A stretch of 64,000 nt of DNA from Nemophila menziesii (Eukaryota > Streptophyta > Magnoliopsida > Boraginales > Hydrophyllaceae). A model generated the notes under the pieces. The model was not told the DNA's origin. It saw only the letters and a program-made list of their open reading frames with translations, and ran no database searches. Each line of letters starts with the position of its first letter. Positions within the stretch are counted from its first letter, which is position 1. This document shows, one piece after another, positions 1 through 13,719 of this stretch. The stretch covers positions 20,136,001-20,200,000 of the forward strand of contig JARWIR010000008.1 in NCBI GenBank assembly GCA_029959085.1. The letters are read 5' to 3'. Position numbers and translations under genes: made by a program.

Positions 1-2164
1 CCGTTGGGCTAGTAGAGGTATGCGCACACTTGCTCGCGACCCTCGTTATCAAGCAAAATGTTATTATATGTGAAAAAATAGGATAGTTGATGAGAGGTAT
101 AACATAATCACACTTATTTGGAAAACTTGCAAATTGGAAGAAGTCTTTATTGGATGTGTTATATAGAAAGGAGGTCAAGGAATATTTTTAGGTCTTGTGA
201 GTTTCTATTGGTTCCTGCAATGGGGGATAATACGGGATAAACAAAGGTAGTAGTTATTTTTATATATAGTGGTCGAAATGGTCGAATCTCTTAATATAGT
301 ACTGAATAATATAGGCATATTGTCGTTTAATTCACAAGTTGAAAGTTTGAATGTAGTTATTATTGAAATTTCGCAAGGATTATAATATATATATATATTC
401 AAAGAACTGGTTGTGAAAGATCTTCGAAAAAATAGATGAGTGCAGAAAAATTAAATTTTAGTAGAGGACATTATCTTGCGGATAAAAAACCAAGTTGAGA
501 GTTAGATCAAATAATTTGTAACCTTTTTAACTACAGGAATATCATATAAAGATGCGACTAGGTGAACAAGAGTAAATTTAGTGATATTTGTGTGTAAGAT
601 GATACAAAACAAAACCATCCAAAAATATCGTAGACAAGAATAATTTGATTCTTTCTGAATAAATTTTCGATATGGAGTTTTTCTTTGAAAAAGAATTTTG
701 GATATGCGAATCAACAAATAAGTGGAAAATATTGCGTATCAATAAAACAATAGTGTTCGATCACATTCAACGATAGCGATTTGTTTTGGTGTGTTAATGT
801 ATTTTATTAGTCAAAATTACCCCTGGCCACAATATGACCATACCATCCTATTCGGACTAGTCCGGCTCTTCAGCCAACTATCATCTGGCCTTTCCACCAT
901 ACATATCACTTGGAGTAAAAATTATTAAGTGACTTCTCAGCGGATTATCAGATGATCTCTCGGTCATAAAACTTATTTGGACGAAAGATCCCTAATTATC
1001 TAGTCTAGCACTTCAGCCGCCTACCAGCTGTCTTCTCAGTCGTTAAGTCACTTGTATATTAAATTCTTAAGTGTCTAATCTGGTTCTTCAGCCGATAATC
1101 AACTTCCCTCTCGGTCATAAAACCCATTTGGACAATCAACGCGTAGAGATTTTAGCTACACACCCATATATTTATATAACATGATTTTTATTTCGTTGAA
1201 AATTAGCAAAAGCCTCTGACTCTTTAACAAAACAATTATTCCACATTTTATGACAAGTCATCCATAAAACTAATCTAATGCCTCTTTTTATGCATACATA
1301 ATGTGCCTACAAATATCAGGGTCTATTAGACCAAAAGTCTAAGAATCTTTCCATGCGCTCTTCTTTGAGAATGGATTTTTACATGTTGTTTACCAACCAA
1401 AACGTTTTTACATAGCCTCTGAGGAGCCTTGAGTTGTGGCACACTACTAACCATATTATTTTACCTAAGAGTTTTCAAACCTTTAAGACTCTAGTAGCGT
1501 CCATGCCGACAATGACAAGTTGGGTTTATTGTATCAAACCTTTATTATCCAATATTTGTTGATATTGTGTTGACTTGAGCATTTCATTTTTTAGACCTCG
1601 ACTTGAGGCTTTATTGTATTAAGGCGTCGTGTAACCTTCTATATTTCGACAAATGTGGTGTACAATGATTGGTGCGTCATCGTTTATTGATCGTTTCTGA
1701 GGTCAAATCAGTTTCGTGAGACTATATGAAGGCCTTTTCTCTATATGATGGATATTCAATGAGAGATGAAAGGATGAATGACTAACATGTTTGATTTGTA
1801 ATTTATGTGTGCCATTTTATTGAGTCGAAGTTACCATACAATAGATTCATTTGAACTAATCACTTATTGAATAAATCTGAAAGTGCTTATTAATTTTAAT
1901 TTTGTTGGGGATTTTTGGTCAACCCCAACTATGAAAATATTTCTTTTATTGTATACTTTAAATTCACAAAGAAAACAAATTAAAACATTTATATAGTATA
2001 ATAGGTCTAAAATACAATTTGACAAATACATATATTATATATATTTCACTCATAAATGGAAGAATACAAACAAGGAGCAATAAAAAATAATGTAAAGGCT
2101 TGTAAGGCCATAAATGGTGACTTTTATTTCAACAGTGCACACAAGATCACGAGTTGTGATTTAT

Positions 2165-2773
2165 TTAGCAATGGAAGTAGCAATTGCAAAAATACTTCCA
2201 GTGTCCCCCATGTCCCCAGCGTTGCTTTTGGCATAATCCATACTGGTAACCCAAGTGCTTGCAGTGATAGCTACATTTGTAGCTTTGTAGGCAATTCCCA
2301 ACCCATTTGGGGCTTTGCTTCCAGCAGAATTTAGCATCCGCACCATTAATCTCTGCATGAAATTAAAATGAAAAGGTTGGGTCTTAGTTATTAAAAAAAC
2401 ATTCCGAGATATTAAAATAAATACAGAAAAAATTTATTCACATTAGCGCCATTTTGATTTATATACAATGAATGATACAAGGAAACCATGACAAAATTTG
2501 AATTAAAGTTATAGTACAAAAGTAGTTGACCATAGAGTTCAAAACAAAATTTAATGAACCGCCACGTACTGCAATAGATATTTATATTCTATAGGTAAAT
2601 TTAAAGCATGGCCGGAGAGAAATATGGATCTACAGATACATTGATATTATGCCTGTGAATATTGCATAGTTATTGATAAATAGGCCAACATGCTACGTAC
2701 CAGATGCAGCAACAATGATGAAGATGTATAACAGAGCTAGGAATGATGCTTTGCAAATCATAGACTTTGCCAT
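2165..2773 (-). CDS. Defensin-like secreted cysteine-rich peptide, copy in U1
   Basis: Two exons on the minus strand: exon 1 at 2701-2773 and exon 2 at 2165-2352, separated by a 348-bp intron with a GTACGT donor and CATGCAG acceptor. The product has 86 residues. Residues 1-24 (MAKSMICKASFLALLYIFII then VAAS) form a hydrophobic signal peptide. The mature part has eight cysteines, C34, C45, C51, C55, C65, C80, C82 and C86, spaced C-x10-C-x5-C-x3-C-x9-C-x14-C-x1-C-x3-C. That is the cysteine-stabilised alpha-beta pattern of plant defensins, and G63-L-C65 fits the GxC of the gamma-core. The intron splitting signal peptide from mature domain is also typical. The mature peptide is basic and rich in aromatic residues. 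A TATAAAA box lies at 2824-2830, 51 bp before the ATG. Such peptides act outside the cell, in defence or in cell-cell signalling such as pollination; the sequence does not say which. Confidence 0.9.
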
Positions 2774-2823
2774 ATTGATGATTTTGGTATTGCTTGTGAG
2801 AAATCATATCTTCAAAGATGTCA

Positions 2824-2830
2824 TTTTATA
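2824..2830 (-). promoter_or_regulatory. TATA box of the U1 defensin-like gene
   Basis: TATAAAA on the minus strand, 51 bp upstream of the ATG. The same heptamer is kept at the same distance in all eight gene copies, although the base just downstream of it varies (GACATC or GAACATC context). Confidence 0.55.
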
Positions 2831-3375
2831 GGGGGAGAACCAAAGTATTCATGAAATAAACAATTAATGAAAAGCTTTTCTGATCTTTTCAATGATATGG
2901 ATGTTTAACAATCCGTGGAGGACACCACAAGAAAAAAATAGTAGAATTGAACAAGTCTGAATATTGATTATGTGATAATGTTAAATAAATTATACACTAG
3001 TTTACCAAATCATGTTTGGAAATGATTAAATACCGTACGGTGTATTGTACCAGACTGGCACTAAGAGCAAGTAAACATATACTATTAAAAACCTTTTTTG
3101 TGATATTCTTATATTTATGCTATCTAAGAAAATTCAGGTAAAATGCATCTTTGAAAATGAATTGTTATTCTTTGAACAAAAAAAAAAAAAAAGAAGTGAA
3201 TTGTTATTGTATAGACCAGTAGCTAGTCTAAAATTTTTAACCTCAATTGTTCATAAAAAAATATATTCAATTTGACATCTTGAATATGTTTGTAAGCCAC
3301 TTTCAACTGATCATCCTTCTGTGGTTTTTACATAATAGTACAAAAATACCTAATATGTATGCCCACCGAAGAACC

Positions 3376-5160
3376 TGCTGTAAAATAAATCCTTTCGTCA
3401 GTTGCAGATCATATATTTTTTATTATTTCTTGAGTTCAATTTATTTTTATCTTGTTTCTATTGATCTCTCAGCTTAGAACTTTCCGATTAGCGCAAAATA
3501 TATGCAAAGGAAAATGTACAAGATATTTATCAAGTATGGCTTCTATATTTTTTAGTATAATATTTTCATCTTTAGGCTAGCAAACTGCGAAAGATATGAT
3601 AAAATTGCAAATGAATTGTAATTGTATGGGTTTTATAATAGGACCAGTATACAAAATGCATAGCAAGGATGTACAATATTGATTCTATACTAATAGAACA
3701 AGAATATTAAAAATACTTAATGAAGTATTATCCTTCCAAATTATTTACCAAAAGGGTTTTATCAAAAATAGATATTTTCCTTAACATACCCCCTCAGGTC
3801 GGAGTATATATTAATGGCACTAGACTTGCTTAGTAATATCTCAAACAATAGCAAACTCTCTGGCTTAGTGAATATATAAGTGTCTTCTATATTTTCTTAT
3901 GTAATGCGTGCATAACAATTCTTCTTGAACTTTCTATGTGGTGACGATCAATTTCCATATTCTTCTTACACTCATGAAATACAAGCTTGACACAAATTAT
4001 CGTCCATTGATTATCATAATAGAGTGTGTCTTCTTCCGGTGGCTCACCTTCCAATCATTTAAATGTTCTCCAAAACATTATCTTGCAGCATGTAGTTGCC
4101 ATTGACTGATATTCAGCCTCTGCGCCTGAACAAGATACAATTGTCAATTTCTTCTTTTTCCATGATATAGGTGCCTGCCCAATGAGATTACGATATCCGG
4201 TTATCAACGTTCTTGCAGCCTTAAATATAACTAACTGGGTATTGCAAAACTCCTTTAACTAAAATGTCACCATCGAAGGACGATGTATGCCTAGTCTAAG
4301 TGTATTTTTTTCATGTACTTTAGGATCTTTAGTAGTACCTCAAGGTGTGGTTTCGACGTCTATGCTTGCCCTGACTCAACTCAAGGACAACAAGTGAAAT
4401 TTCAATCCTTTTTATAGTTAGGTTGATTAGCCTACATGTAATACGTCTTTATGACAATAAATCAATGAACAAGTACTTTATTTGAATAATACAACATTTT
4501 ATTCAACTAGAACCCATAAATTTTTGGCACCCAAGAATAAAGCATTGTCCCATATGACTATAACATATGTTTGTTGAAACAAAGTGATCATTATTATCTT
4601 GCAAGTTATATCCCTGAGAAATACTTGAGTTTATACCAATCCTATGATTTAAATTTTTTGGATAGATATATTTATCATAAACCAACAAAGAAATAAAGTT
4701 AAGTGGATAATATTGGAAAAACATATATTATACTTTAATTTTTTATGTAACCCGATATCCTTGATGGAATTATATAGTTTGAGAAACCAATGTTTTGAAA
4801 CTTTGTTGAAAACCATGTATGGAATTGATTTAGTTTACGTACTATAGTCTCACTCTTTTATCAGAATACAAGTGGAAATTTTATATAAACATCCTCATAA
4901 AACTCTCTGTGTAAAAATTTCTTATGGACGTCGAGTTGGTGCAAGTGTTGTTCTTGCAAATCTAGCACACTGGGGAGAAAACAAACTATCGTTAATTTAA
5001 CAACATTGGACAATGTTTTTCTATAATCAACAATTTATATTCAGATATAACCCTTCTCAAACAACCATTATTTGTAACTCACTATCGTAAAATAAATTTT
5101 AAAATTTTTATTGTACACCCATTTGCAACTAGTGGGTTGTTTATAGGGTGGCATCGGTGC
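3376..5160 (-). mobile_element. Decayed Ty1/copia 3' part (LTR plus pol remnant) in U1
   Basis: Read on the minus strand, pol remains run from about 5160 to 3796. They include CKWVY near 5120, LHQLDV near 4930 (the copia reverse transcriptase region LHQLDVKNAFLHG), AEAEYQSMA at about 4105-4125 and YDNQW near 4010 (RNase H). In-frame stops (for example TGA after WRTFK) and frame changes show it is dead. After it comes a polypurine tract (CTGAGGGGGTA) and a 411-bp LTR, 3376-3786, that starts TGTTAAGG and ends ACAGCA. No 5' LTR, gag or integrase is evident, so the element was truncated before the unit was amplified. Its orientation is the same as the defensin gene, whose promoter lies about 0.55 kb downstream of the LTR end. 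Confidence 0.82.
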
Positions 5161-7623
5161 AAAATATCAAATGTTGGTCGTCTTTATGAGATTCAGTTTT
5201 TTGGTTAATCCCAACACAGTTGTGGATGTTTGAACACCTTGTGAAGAATTTGGAATATCTTTATGATTGTGAGATTATATATGAGCATTTTATGGTGTGA
5301 ATGAATGTAATTATAAAACAATTGGGTTACCTCAACTTGACAGGTCCTTGTTTTTTCTTCTAAGAGGTACATGATTTGAATATTTCCTTAAATATGGTAA
5401 CCTGATTCTAGCTTGCTTGGGGGTCACATGGATGCATATTCTCCGTTGGGCTAGTAGAGGTGTGCGCACACTTGCTCGCGACCCTCGTTATCAAGCAAAA
5501 TGTTATTATATGTGAAAAAATAGGATAGTCGATGAGAGGTATAACATAATCACACTTATTTGGAAAACTTGCAAATTGGAAGAAGTCTTTACTGGATGTG
5601 TTATATAGAAAGGAGGTCAAGGCATATTTCTTAGGTCTTGTGAGTTTCTATTGGTTCCTGCAATGGGGATAATACGGGATAAACAAAGGTAGTAGTTATT
5701 TATATATATTGGTCGAAATGATCGAATCTCTTAATGGAGTACTGAATAATATAGGCATATTGTCGTTTAATTCGCAAGTTGAAAGTTTGAATGTAGTTAT
5801 TATTGAAATTTCGCAAGGATTATAATATATATTTTCAAAGAACTGGTTGTGAAAGATCTTCGAAAAAAGAGATGAGTGCAGAAAAATTAATCTTCCGGAT
5901 AAAAAACCAAGTTGAGAGTTAGATCGAATAATTTGTAACCTTTTTAACTACAGGAATATCATATAAAGATGCGACTAGGTGAACAAGAGTAAATTTAGTG
6001 ATATTTGTGTGTAAGATGATACAAAACAAAACCATCCAAAATATCGTAGACAAGAATAATTTGATTCTTTCTGAATAAATTTTCGATATGGAGTTTTTCT
6101 TTGAAAAAGAATTTTGGATATGCGAATCAACAAATAAGTGGAAAATATTGAGTATCAATAAAACAATTTATAGATATGAGCTTGAAAGAGTATGGTTCGA
6201 CAACCTTAGAGGAAATAATAGTGTTCGATCACATTCAACGATAACGATTTGTTTTGGTGTGTTAATGTATTTGATTAGTCAAAATTACCGCTGGCCACAA
6301 TATGACCATACCATCCTATTCGGACTAGTCCGGCTCTTCAGCCAACTATCAACTGGCCTTTCCACCATACATATCACTTGGAGTAAAAATTATTAAGTGA
6401 CTTCTCAGCGGATTATAAGATGATCTCTCGGTCATAAAACTTATTTGGATGAAAGATCCCTAATTATCTAGTCTAGCACTTCAGCCGCCTACCAGCTGTC
6501 TTCTCAGTCGTTAAGTCACTTGTATATTAAATTCTTAAGTGTCTAATCTGGTTCTTCAGCCGATAATCAACTTCCCTCTCGGTCATAAAACCCATTTGGA
6601 CAATCAACGCATAGAGATTTTAGCTACACACCCATATATTTATATAACAGGATTTTTATTTCTTTGAAAAATAGCAAAAGCCTCTGACTCTTTAAAAAAA
6701 CAATTATTCCACATTTTATATAAAGTCATCCATAAAACTAATCTCATGCCTCTTTTTATGCATACATAATGTGCCCACAAATATCAGGGTCTACTAGACC
6801 AAGAGTCTAAGAATCTTTCCATGCGCTCTTCTTTGAGAATGGATTTTTACATGTTGTTTACCAACCAAAACGTTTTTACATAGCCTCTGAGGAGCCTTGA
6901 GTTGTGGCACACTACTAACCATATTATTTTACCTAAGAGTTTTCAAACCTTTAAGACTCTAGTAGCGTCCATACCGACAATGACAAGTTGGGTTTATTGT
7001 AATCAAACCTTTATTATCCAATATTTGTTGATATTGTGTTGACTTGAGCATTTCATTTTTTTAGACCTCGACTTGAGGCTTTATTGTGTTAACGCGTCGT
7101 GTAACCTTCTATATTTCGACAAATGTGGTGTACAATGATTGGTGCGTCATCGTTTCTGGGGTCAAATCACTTTCGTGAGACTATATTAAGGCCTTTTCTC
7201 TATATGATGGATATTCAATGAGAGATGAAAGGATGAATGACTAACATGTTTGATTTGTAATTTATGTGTGCCATTTTATTGAGTCGAAGTTACCTTACAA
7301 TCGATCCATTTGAACTGATCACTTATTGAATAAATCTGAAAGTGCTTATTAATTTTAATTTTGTTGGGGATTTTTGGTCAACCCCAACTATGAAAATATT
7401 TCTTTTATTGTATATTTTAAATTCACAAAGAAAACAAATTAAAACATTTATATAGTATAATAGGTCTAAAATACAATTTGACAAATACATATATTATATA
7501 TATTTCACTCATAAATGGAAGAATACAAACAAGGAGCAATAAAAAATAATGTAAAGGCTTGTAAGGCCATAAATGGTGACTTTTATTTCAACAGTGCACA
7601 CAAGATCACGAGTTGTGATTTAT

Positions 7624-8232
7624 TTAGCAATGGAAGTAGCAATTGCAAGAATACTTCCAGTGTCCCCCATGTCCCCAGCGTTGCTTTTGGCATAATCCAT
7701 ACTGGTAACCCAAGTGCTTGCAGTGATAGCTACATTTGTAGCTTTGTAGGCAATTCCCAACCCATTTGGGGCTTTGCTTCCAGCAGAATTTAGCATCCGC
7801 ACCATTAATCTCTGCATGAAATTAAAATGAAAAAGTTGGGTCTTAGTTATTTAAAAAACATTCTGAGATATTAAAATAAAAACAGAAAACATTTATTCAC
7901 ATTAGCGCCATTTTAATTTATATACAATGAATGATACAAGGAAACCATGACAAAATTTGAATTAAAGTTATAGTACAAAAGTAGTTGACCATAGAGTTCA
8001 AAACAAAATTTAATGAACCGCCACGTACTGCAATAGATATTTATATTCTATAGGTAAATTTAAAGCATGGCCGGAGAGAAATATGGATCTACAGATACAT
8101 TGATATTATGCCTGTGAATATTGCATAGTTATTGATAAATAGGCCAACATGCTACGTACCAGATGCAGCAACAATGATGAAGATGTATAACAGAGCTAGG
8201 AATGATGCTTTGCAAATCATAGACTTTGCCAT
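7624..8232 (-). CDS. Defensin-like secreted cysteine-rich peptide, copy in U2
   Basis: Exon 1 is 8160-8232 and exon 2 is 7624-7811, with a 348-bp intron. The signal peptide exon is identical to that of the U1 copy. The only coding change seen is F79S, just before C80 (codon TTT to TCT). All eight cysteines, both splice sites and the stop codon are intact. TATA box at 8283-8289. Confidence 0.9.
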
Positions 8233-8833
8233 ATTGATGATTTTGGTATTGCTTGTGAGAAATCATATCTTCAAAGATGTCATTTTATAGGGGGAGAACC
8301 AAAGTATTCATGAAATAAACAATTAATGAAAAGCTTTTCTGATCTTTTCAATGATATGGATGTTTAACAATCCGTGGAGGACACCACCAGAAAAAAATAG
8401 TAGAATTGAACAAGTCTGAATATTGATTATGTGATAATGTTAAATAAACTATACACTAGTTTACCAAATCATGTTTGGAAATGATTAAATACCGTACGGT
8501 GTATTGTACCAGACTGGCACTAAGAGCAAGTAAACATATACTATTAAAAACCTTTTTTGTGATATTCAAATATTTATGCTATCTAAGAAAATTCAGGTAA
8601 AATGCATCTTTGAAAGTGAATTGTTATTCTTTGAACAAAAAAAAAAAAAAGAAGTGAATTGTTATTGTATAGACCAGTAGCTAGTCTAAAATTTTTAACC
8701 TCAATTGTTCATAAAAAAATATATTTAATTTGACATCTTGAATATGTTTGTAAGCCACTTTCAACTGATCATCCTTCTGTGGTTTTTACATAATAGTACA
8801 AAAATTCCTAATATGTATGCCCACCGAAGAACC

Positions 8834-10617
8834 TGCTGTAAATAAATCCTTTCGTCAGTTGCAGATCATATATTTTTTATTATTTCTTGAGTTCAATTTA
8901 TTTTTATCTTGTTTCTATTGATCTCTCAGCTTAGAACTTTCCGATTAGCGCAAAATATATGCAAAGGAAAATGTACAAGATATTTATCATGTATGGCTTC
9001 TATATTTTTTAGTATAATATTTTCATCTTTAGGCTAGCAAACTGCGAAAGATATGATAAAATTGCAAATGAATTGTAATTGTATGGGTTTTATAATAGAA
9101 CCAGTATACAAAATGCATAGCAAGGATGTACAATATTGATTCTATACTAATAGAACAAGAATATTAAAAATACTTAATGAAGTATTATCCATCCAAATTA
9201 TTTACCAAAAGGGTTTTATCAAAAATAGATATTTTCCTTAACATATCCCCTCAGGTCGGAGTATAAATTAATGGCACTAGACTTGCTTAGTAATATCTCA
9301 AACAATAGCAAACTCTCTGGCTTAGTGAATATATAAGTGTCTTCTATATTTTCTTATGTAATGCGTGCATAACAATTCTTCTTGACCTTTCTAAGTGGTG
9401 ACGATCAATTTCCATATTCTTCTTACACTCATGAAATACAAGCATGACACAAATTATCGTCCATTGATTATCATAATAGAGTGTGTCTTCTTTCGGTGGC
9501 TCACCTTCCAATCATTTAAATGTTTTCCAAAACATTATGTTGCAGCATGTAGTTGCCATTGACTGATATTCAGTCTCTGCGCCTGAACAAGATACAATTG
9601 TCAATTTCTTCTTTTTCCATGATATAGGTGCCTGCCCAATGAGATTACGATATCCGGTTATCAACGTTCTTGCAGCCTTAAATATAACTAACTGGGTATT
9701 GCTAAACTCCTTTAACTAAAATGTCACCATCGAAGGACGATGTATGCCTAGTCTAAGTGTATTTTTTTTCATGTACTTTAGGATCTTTAGTAGTACCTCA
9801 AGGTGTGGTTTCGACGTCTATGCTTGCCCTGACTCAACTCAAGGACAACAAGTGAAATTTCAATCCTTTTTATAGTTAGGTTGATTAGCCTACATGTAAT
9901 TCGTCTTTATGACAATAAATCAATGAACATGTACTTTATTTGAATAATACAACATTTTATTCAACTAGAACCCATAAATTTTTGGCACCCAAGAATAAAG
10001 CATTGTCCCATATGACTATAACATATGTTTGTTGAAACAAAGTGATCATTATTATCTTTCAAGTTATATCCCTGAGAAATACTTGAGTTTACCCCAATCC
10101 TATGATTTAAATTTTTTGGATAGATATATTTATCATAAACCAACAAAGAAATAAAGTTAAGTGGATAATATTGGAAAAACATATATTATACTTTAATTTT
10201 TTATGTAACCCGATATCCTTGATGGAATTATATAGTTTGAGAAACCAATGTTTTGAAACTTTGTTGAAAACCATGTATGGAATTGATTTAGTTTACGTAC
10301 TATAGTCTCACTCTTTTATCAGAATACAAGTGGAAATTTTATGTAAACATCCTCATAAAACTCTCTGTGTAAAAATTTTTTATGGACGTCGAGTTGGTGC
10401 AAGTGTTGTTCTTGCAAATCTAGCACACTGGGAGAAAACAAACTATCGTTAATTTAACAACATTGGAAAATGTTTTTCTATAATCAACAATTTATATTCA
10501 GATATAACCCTTCTCAAACAACCATTATTTGTACCTCACTATTGTAAAATAAATTTTAAAATTTTTATTGTACACCCATTTGCAACTAGTGGGTTGTTTG
10601 TAGGGTGGCATCAGTGA
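8834..10617 (-). mobile_element. Decayed Ty1/copia 3' part in U2
   Basis: LTR 8834-9243 and pol remnant to about 10617. One A is missing in the LTR end (TGCTGTAAATAAATCC). The PPT reads GAGGGGATATG. Confidence 0.8.
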
Positions 10618-13110
10618 AAAATATCAAATGTTGGTCGTCTTTATGAGATTCAGTTTTTTGGTTAATCCCAACACAGTTGTGGATGTTTGAACACCTTGTG
10701 AAGAATTTGGAATATCTTTATGATTGTGAGATTATATATGATCATTTTATGGTGTGAATGAATGTAATTATAAAACAATTGGGTTACCTCAACTTGACAG
10801 GTCCTTGTTTTTTCTTCTAAGAGGTACATGATTTGAATATCTCCTTAAATATGGTAACCTGATTCTGGCTTGCTTGGGGGTCACATGGATGCATCTTCTC
10901 CGTTGGGCTAGTAGAGGTGTGCGCACACTTGCTCGCGACCCTCGTTATCAAGCAAAATGTTATTATATGTGAAAAAATAGGATAGTTGATGAGAGGTATA
11001 ACATAATCACACTTATTTGGAAAACTTGCAAATTGGAAGAAGTCTTTATTGGATGTGTTATATAGAAAGGAGGTAAAGGCATATTTCTTAGGTCTTGTGA
11101 GTTTCTATTGGTTCCTGCAATGGGGGATAATACGGGATACACAAAGGTAGTAGTTATTTTTATATATAGTGGTCGAAATGGTCGAATCTCTTAATGGAGT
11201 ACTGAATAATATAGGCATATTGTCGTTTAATTCGCAAGTTGAAAGTTTGAATGTAGTTATTATTGAAATTTCGCAAGGATTATAATATATATTTTCAAAG
11301 AACTGGTTGTGAAAGATTTTCGAAAAAAGAGATGAGTGCAGAAAAATTAAATTTTAGTAGAGGACATTATCTTGCGGATAAAAAACCAAGTTGAGAGTTA
11401 GGACGAATAGTTTGTAACCTTTTTAACTACAAGAATATCATATAAAGATGCGACTAGGTGAACAAGAGTAAATTTAGTGATATTTGTGTGTAAGATGATA
11501 CAAAACAAAACCATCCAAAATATCGTAGACAAGAATAATTTGATTCTTTCTGAATAAATTTTCGATATGGAGTTTTTCTGTGAAAAAGAATTTTGGATAT
11601 GCGAATCAACAAATAAGTGGAAAATATTGCGTATCAATAAATCAATTTATAGAAATGAGCTTGAAAGAGTATGGTTCGACAACCTTAGAGGAAATAATAG
11701 TGTTCGATCACATTTAACGATAGCGATTTGTTTTGGTGTGTTAATGTATTTGATTAGTCAAAATTACCCCTGGCCACAATATAACCATACCATCCTATTC
11801 GGACTAGTCCGGCTCTTCAGCCAACTATCAACTGGCCTTTCCACCATACATATCACTTGGAGTAAAAATTATTAAGTGACTTCTCAGCGGATTATAAGAT
11901 GTTCTCTCGGTCATAAAACTTATTTGGATGAAAGATCCCTAATTATCTAGTCTAGCACTTCAGCCGCCTACTAGCTGTCTTCTCAGTCGTTAAGTCACTT
12001 GTATATTAAATTCTTAAGTGTCTAATCTGGTTCTTCAGCCGATAATCAACTTCCCTCTCGGTCATAAAACCCATTTGGACACAACGCATAGATATTTTAG
12101 CTACACACCCATATATTTATATAACATGATTTTTATTTCGTTGAAAATTAGCAAATGCCTCTGACTCTTTAAAAAAACAATTATTCCACATTTTATATAA
12201 AGTCATCCATAAAACTAATCTCATGCCTCTTTTTATGCATACATAATGTGCCCACAAATATCAAGGTCTACTAGACCAAGAGTCTAAGAATCTTTCCATG
12301 CGCTCTTCTTTGAGAATGGATTTTTACATGTTGTTTACCAACCAAAACGTTTTTACATAGCCTCTGAGGAGCCTTGAGTTGTGGCACACTACTAACCATA
12401 TTATTTTACCTAAGAGTTTTCAAACCTTTAAGACTCTAGTAGCGTCCATACCGACAATGACAAGTTGGGTTTATTGTAATCAAACCTTTATTATCCAATA
12501 TTTGTTGATATTGTGTTGACTTGAGCATTTCATTTTTTAGACCTCGACTTGAGGCTTTATTGTGTTAACGCGTCGTGTAACCTTCTATATTTCGACAAAT
12601 GTGGTGTACAATGATTGGTGCGTCATCGTTTATTGATCGTTTCTGGGGTCAAATCACTTTCGTGAGACTATATGAAGGCCTTTTCTCTATATGATGGATA
12701 TTCAATGAGAGATGAAAGGATGAATGACTAACATGTTTGATTTGTAATTTATGTGTGCCATTTTATTGAGTCGAAGTTACCTTACAATCGATTCATTTGA
12801 ACTGATCACTTATTGAATAAATCTGAAAGTGCTTATTAATTTTAATTTTGTTGGGGATTTTTGGTCAACCCCAACTATGAAAATATTTCTTTTATTGTAT
12901 ATTTTAAATTCACAAAGAAAACAAATTAAAACATTTATATAGTATAATAGGTCTAAAATACAATTTGAAAAATACATATATTATATATATTTCACTCATA
13001 AATGGAAGAATACAAACAAGGAGCAATAAAAAATAATGTAAAGGCTTGTAAGGCCATAAATGGTGACTTTTATTTCAACAGTGCACACAAGATCACGAGT
13101 TGTGATTTAT

Positions 13111-13719
13111 TTAGCAATGGAAGTAGCAATTGCAAGAATACTTCCAGTGTCCCCCATGTCCCCAGCGTTGCTTTTGGCATAATCCATACTGGTAACCCAA
13201 GTGCTTGCAGTGATAGCTACATTTGTAGCTTTGTAGGCAATTCCCAACCCATTTGGGGCTTTGCTTCCAGCAGAATTTAGCATCCGCACCATTAATATCT
13301 GCATGAAATTAAAATGAAAAAGTTGGGTCTTAGTTATTTAAAAAACATTCCGAGATATTAAAATAAAAACAGAAAAAATTTATTCACATTAGCGCCATTT
13401 TAATTTATATACAATGAATGATACAAGGAAACCATGACAAAATTTGAATTAAAGTTATAGTACAAAAGTAGTTGACCATAGAGTTCAAAACAAAATTTAA
13501 TGAACCGCCACGTACTGCAATAGATATTTATATTCTATAGGTAAATTTAAAGCATGGCCGGAGAGAAATATGGATCTACAGATACATTGATATTATGCCT
13601 GTGAATATTGCATAGTTATTGATAAATAGGCCAACATGCTACGTACCAGATGCAGCAACAATGATGAAGATGTATAACAGAGCTAGGAATGATGCTTTGC
13701 AAATCATAGACTTTGCCAT
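13111..13719 (-). CDS. Defensin-like secreted cysteine-rich peptide, copy in U3
   Basis: Exon 1 is 13647-13719 and exon 2 is 13111-13298, with a 348-bp intron. It carries S79 as in U2, plus E25D caused by a base change in the first two bases of exon 2 (AG to AT), right at the signal-peptide/mature boundary. The acceptor CAG itself is unchanged. TATA box at 13770-13776. Confidence 0.9.

Larger units (their letters stand above)
1..5442. repeat. Tandem unit U1
   Basis: First unit, phased on the window start. Bases 1-2164 hold no gene I can support: AT-rich spacer with a small internal duplication (the stretch CTCTCGGTCATAAAAC at 957-972 recurs at 1108-1123) and a hairpin around 1903-1930 (GTTGGGG against CAACCCCAAC). 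Then come the defensin-like gene, an A-run near 3177-3192 flanked by a short direct repeat, and the copia remains. The first half carries a 52-bp deletion near 750 and other variants shared with U7. Confidence 0.92.
5443..10899. repeat. Tandem unit U2
   Basis: Ordinary unit of 5457 bp with intact defensin-like gene and copia remains. The 5443-7623 spacer is the same gene-less sequence as in U1 but without the 52-bp deletion. Confidence 0.92.

Noticed and set aside
2056..2334. Plus-strand 92-codon frame (starts MEEYKQGAIKNN) repeated in eight units
   Set aside because: It is antisense to exon 2 of the defensin-like gene and its 3' region. Its repeat only mirrors the repeat of the true gene.
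2161..2358. Minus-strand 65-codon frame (starts MQRLMVRML) repeated in eight units
   Set aside because: Wrong frame of exon 2; its ATG lies in the intron acceptor region. The spliced frame gives the eight-cysteine peptide instead.
2165..2773. Naming the peptide as an S-locus pollen determinant or a pollen-tube attractant
   Set aside because: Those are members of the same broad class, but no receptor kinase gene or other locus marker is in the window, and cysteine spacing alone cannot tell them apart.
5919..6396. Overlapping 79-aa minus and 102-aa plus frames in the unit spacer
   Set aside because: They overlap head to head, are broken in U1 and U7 by a 52-bp deletion and in other units by stops, and resemble no known family.
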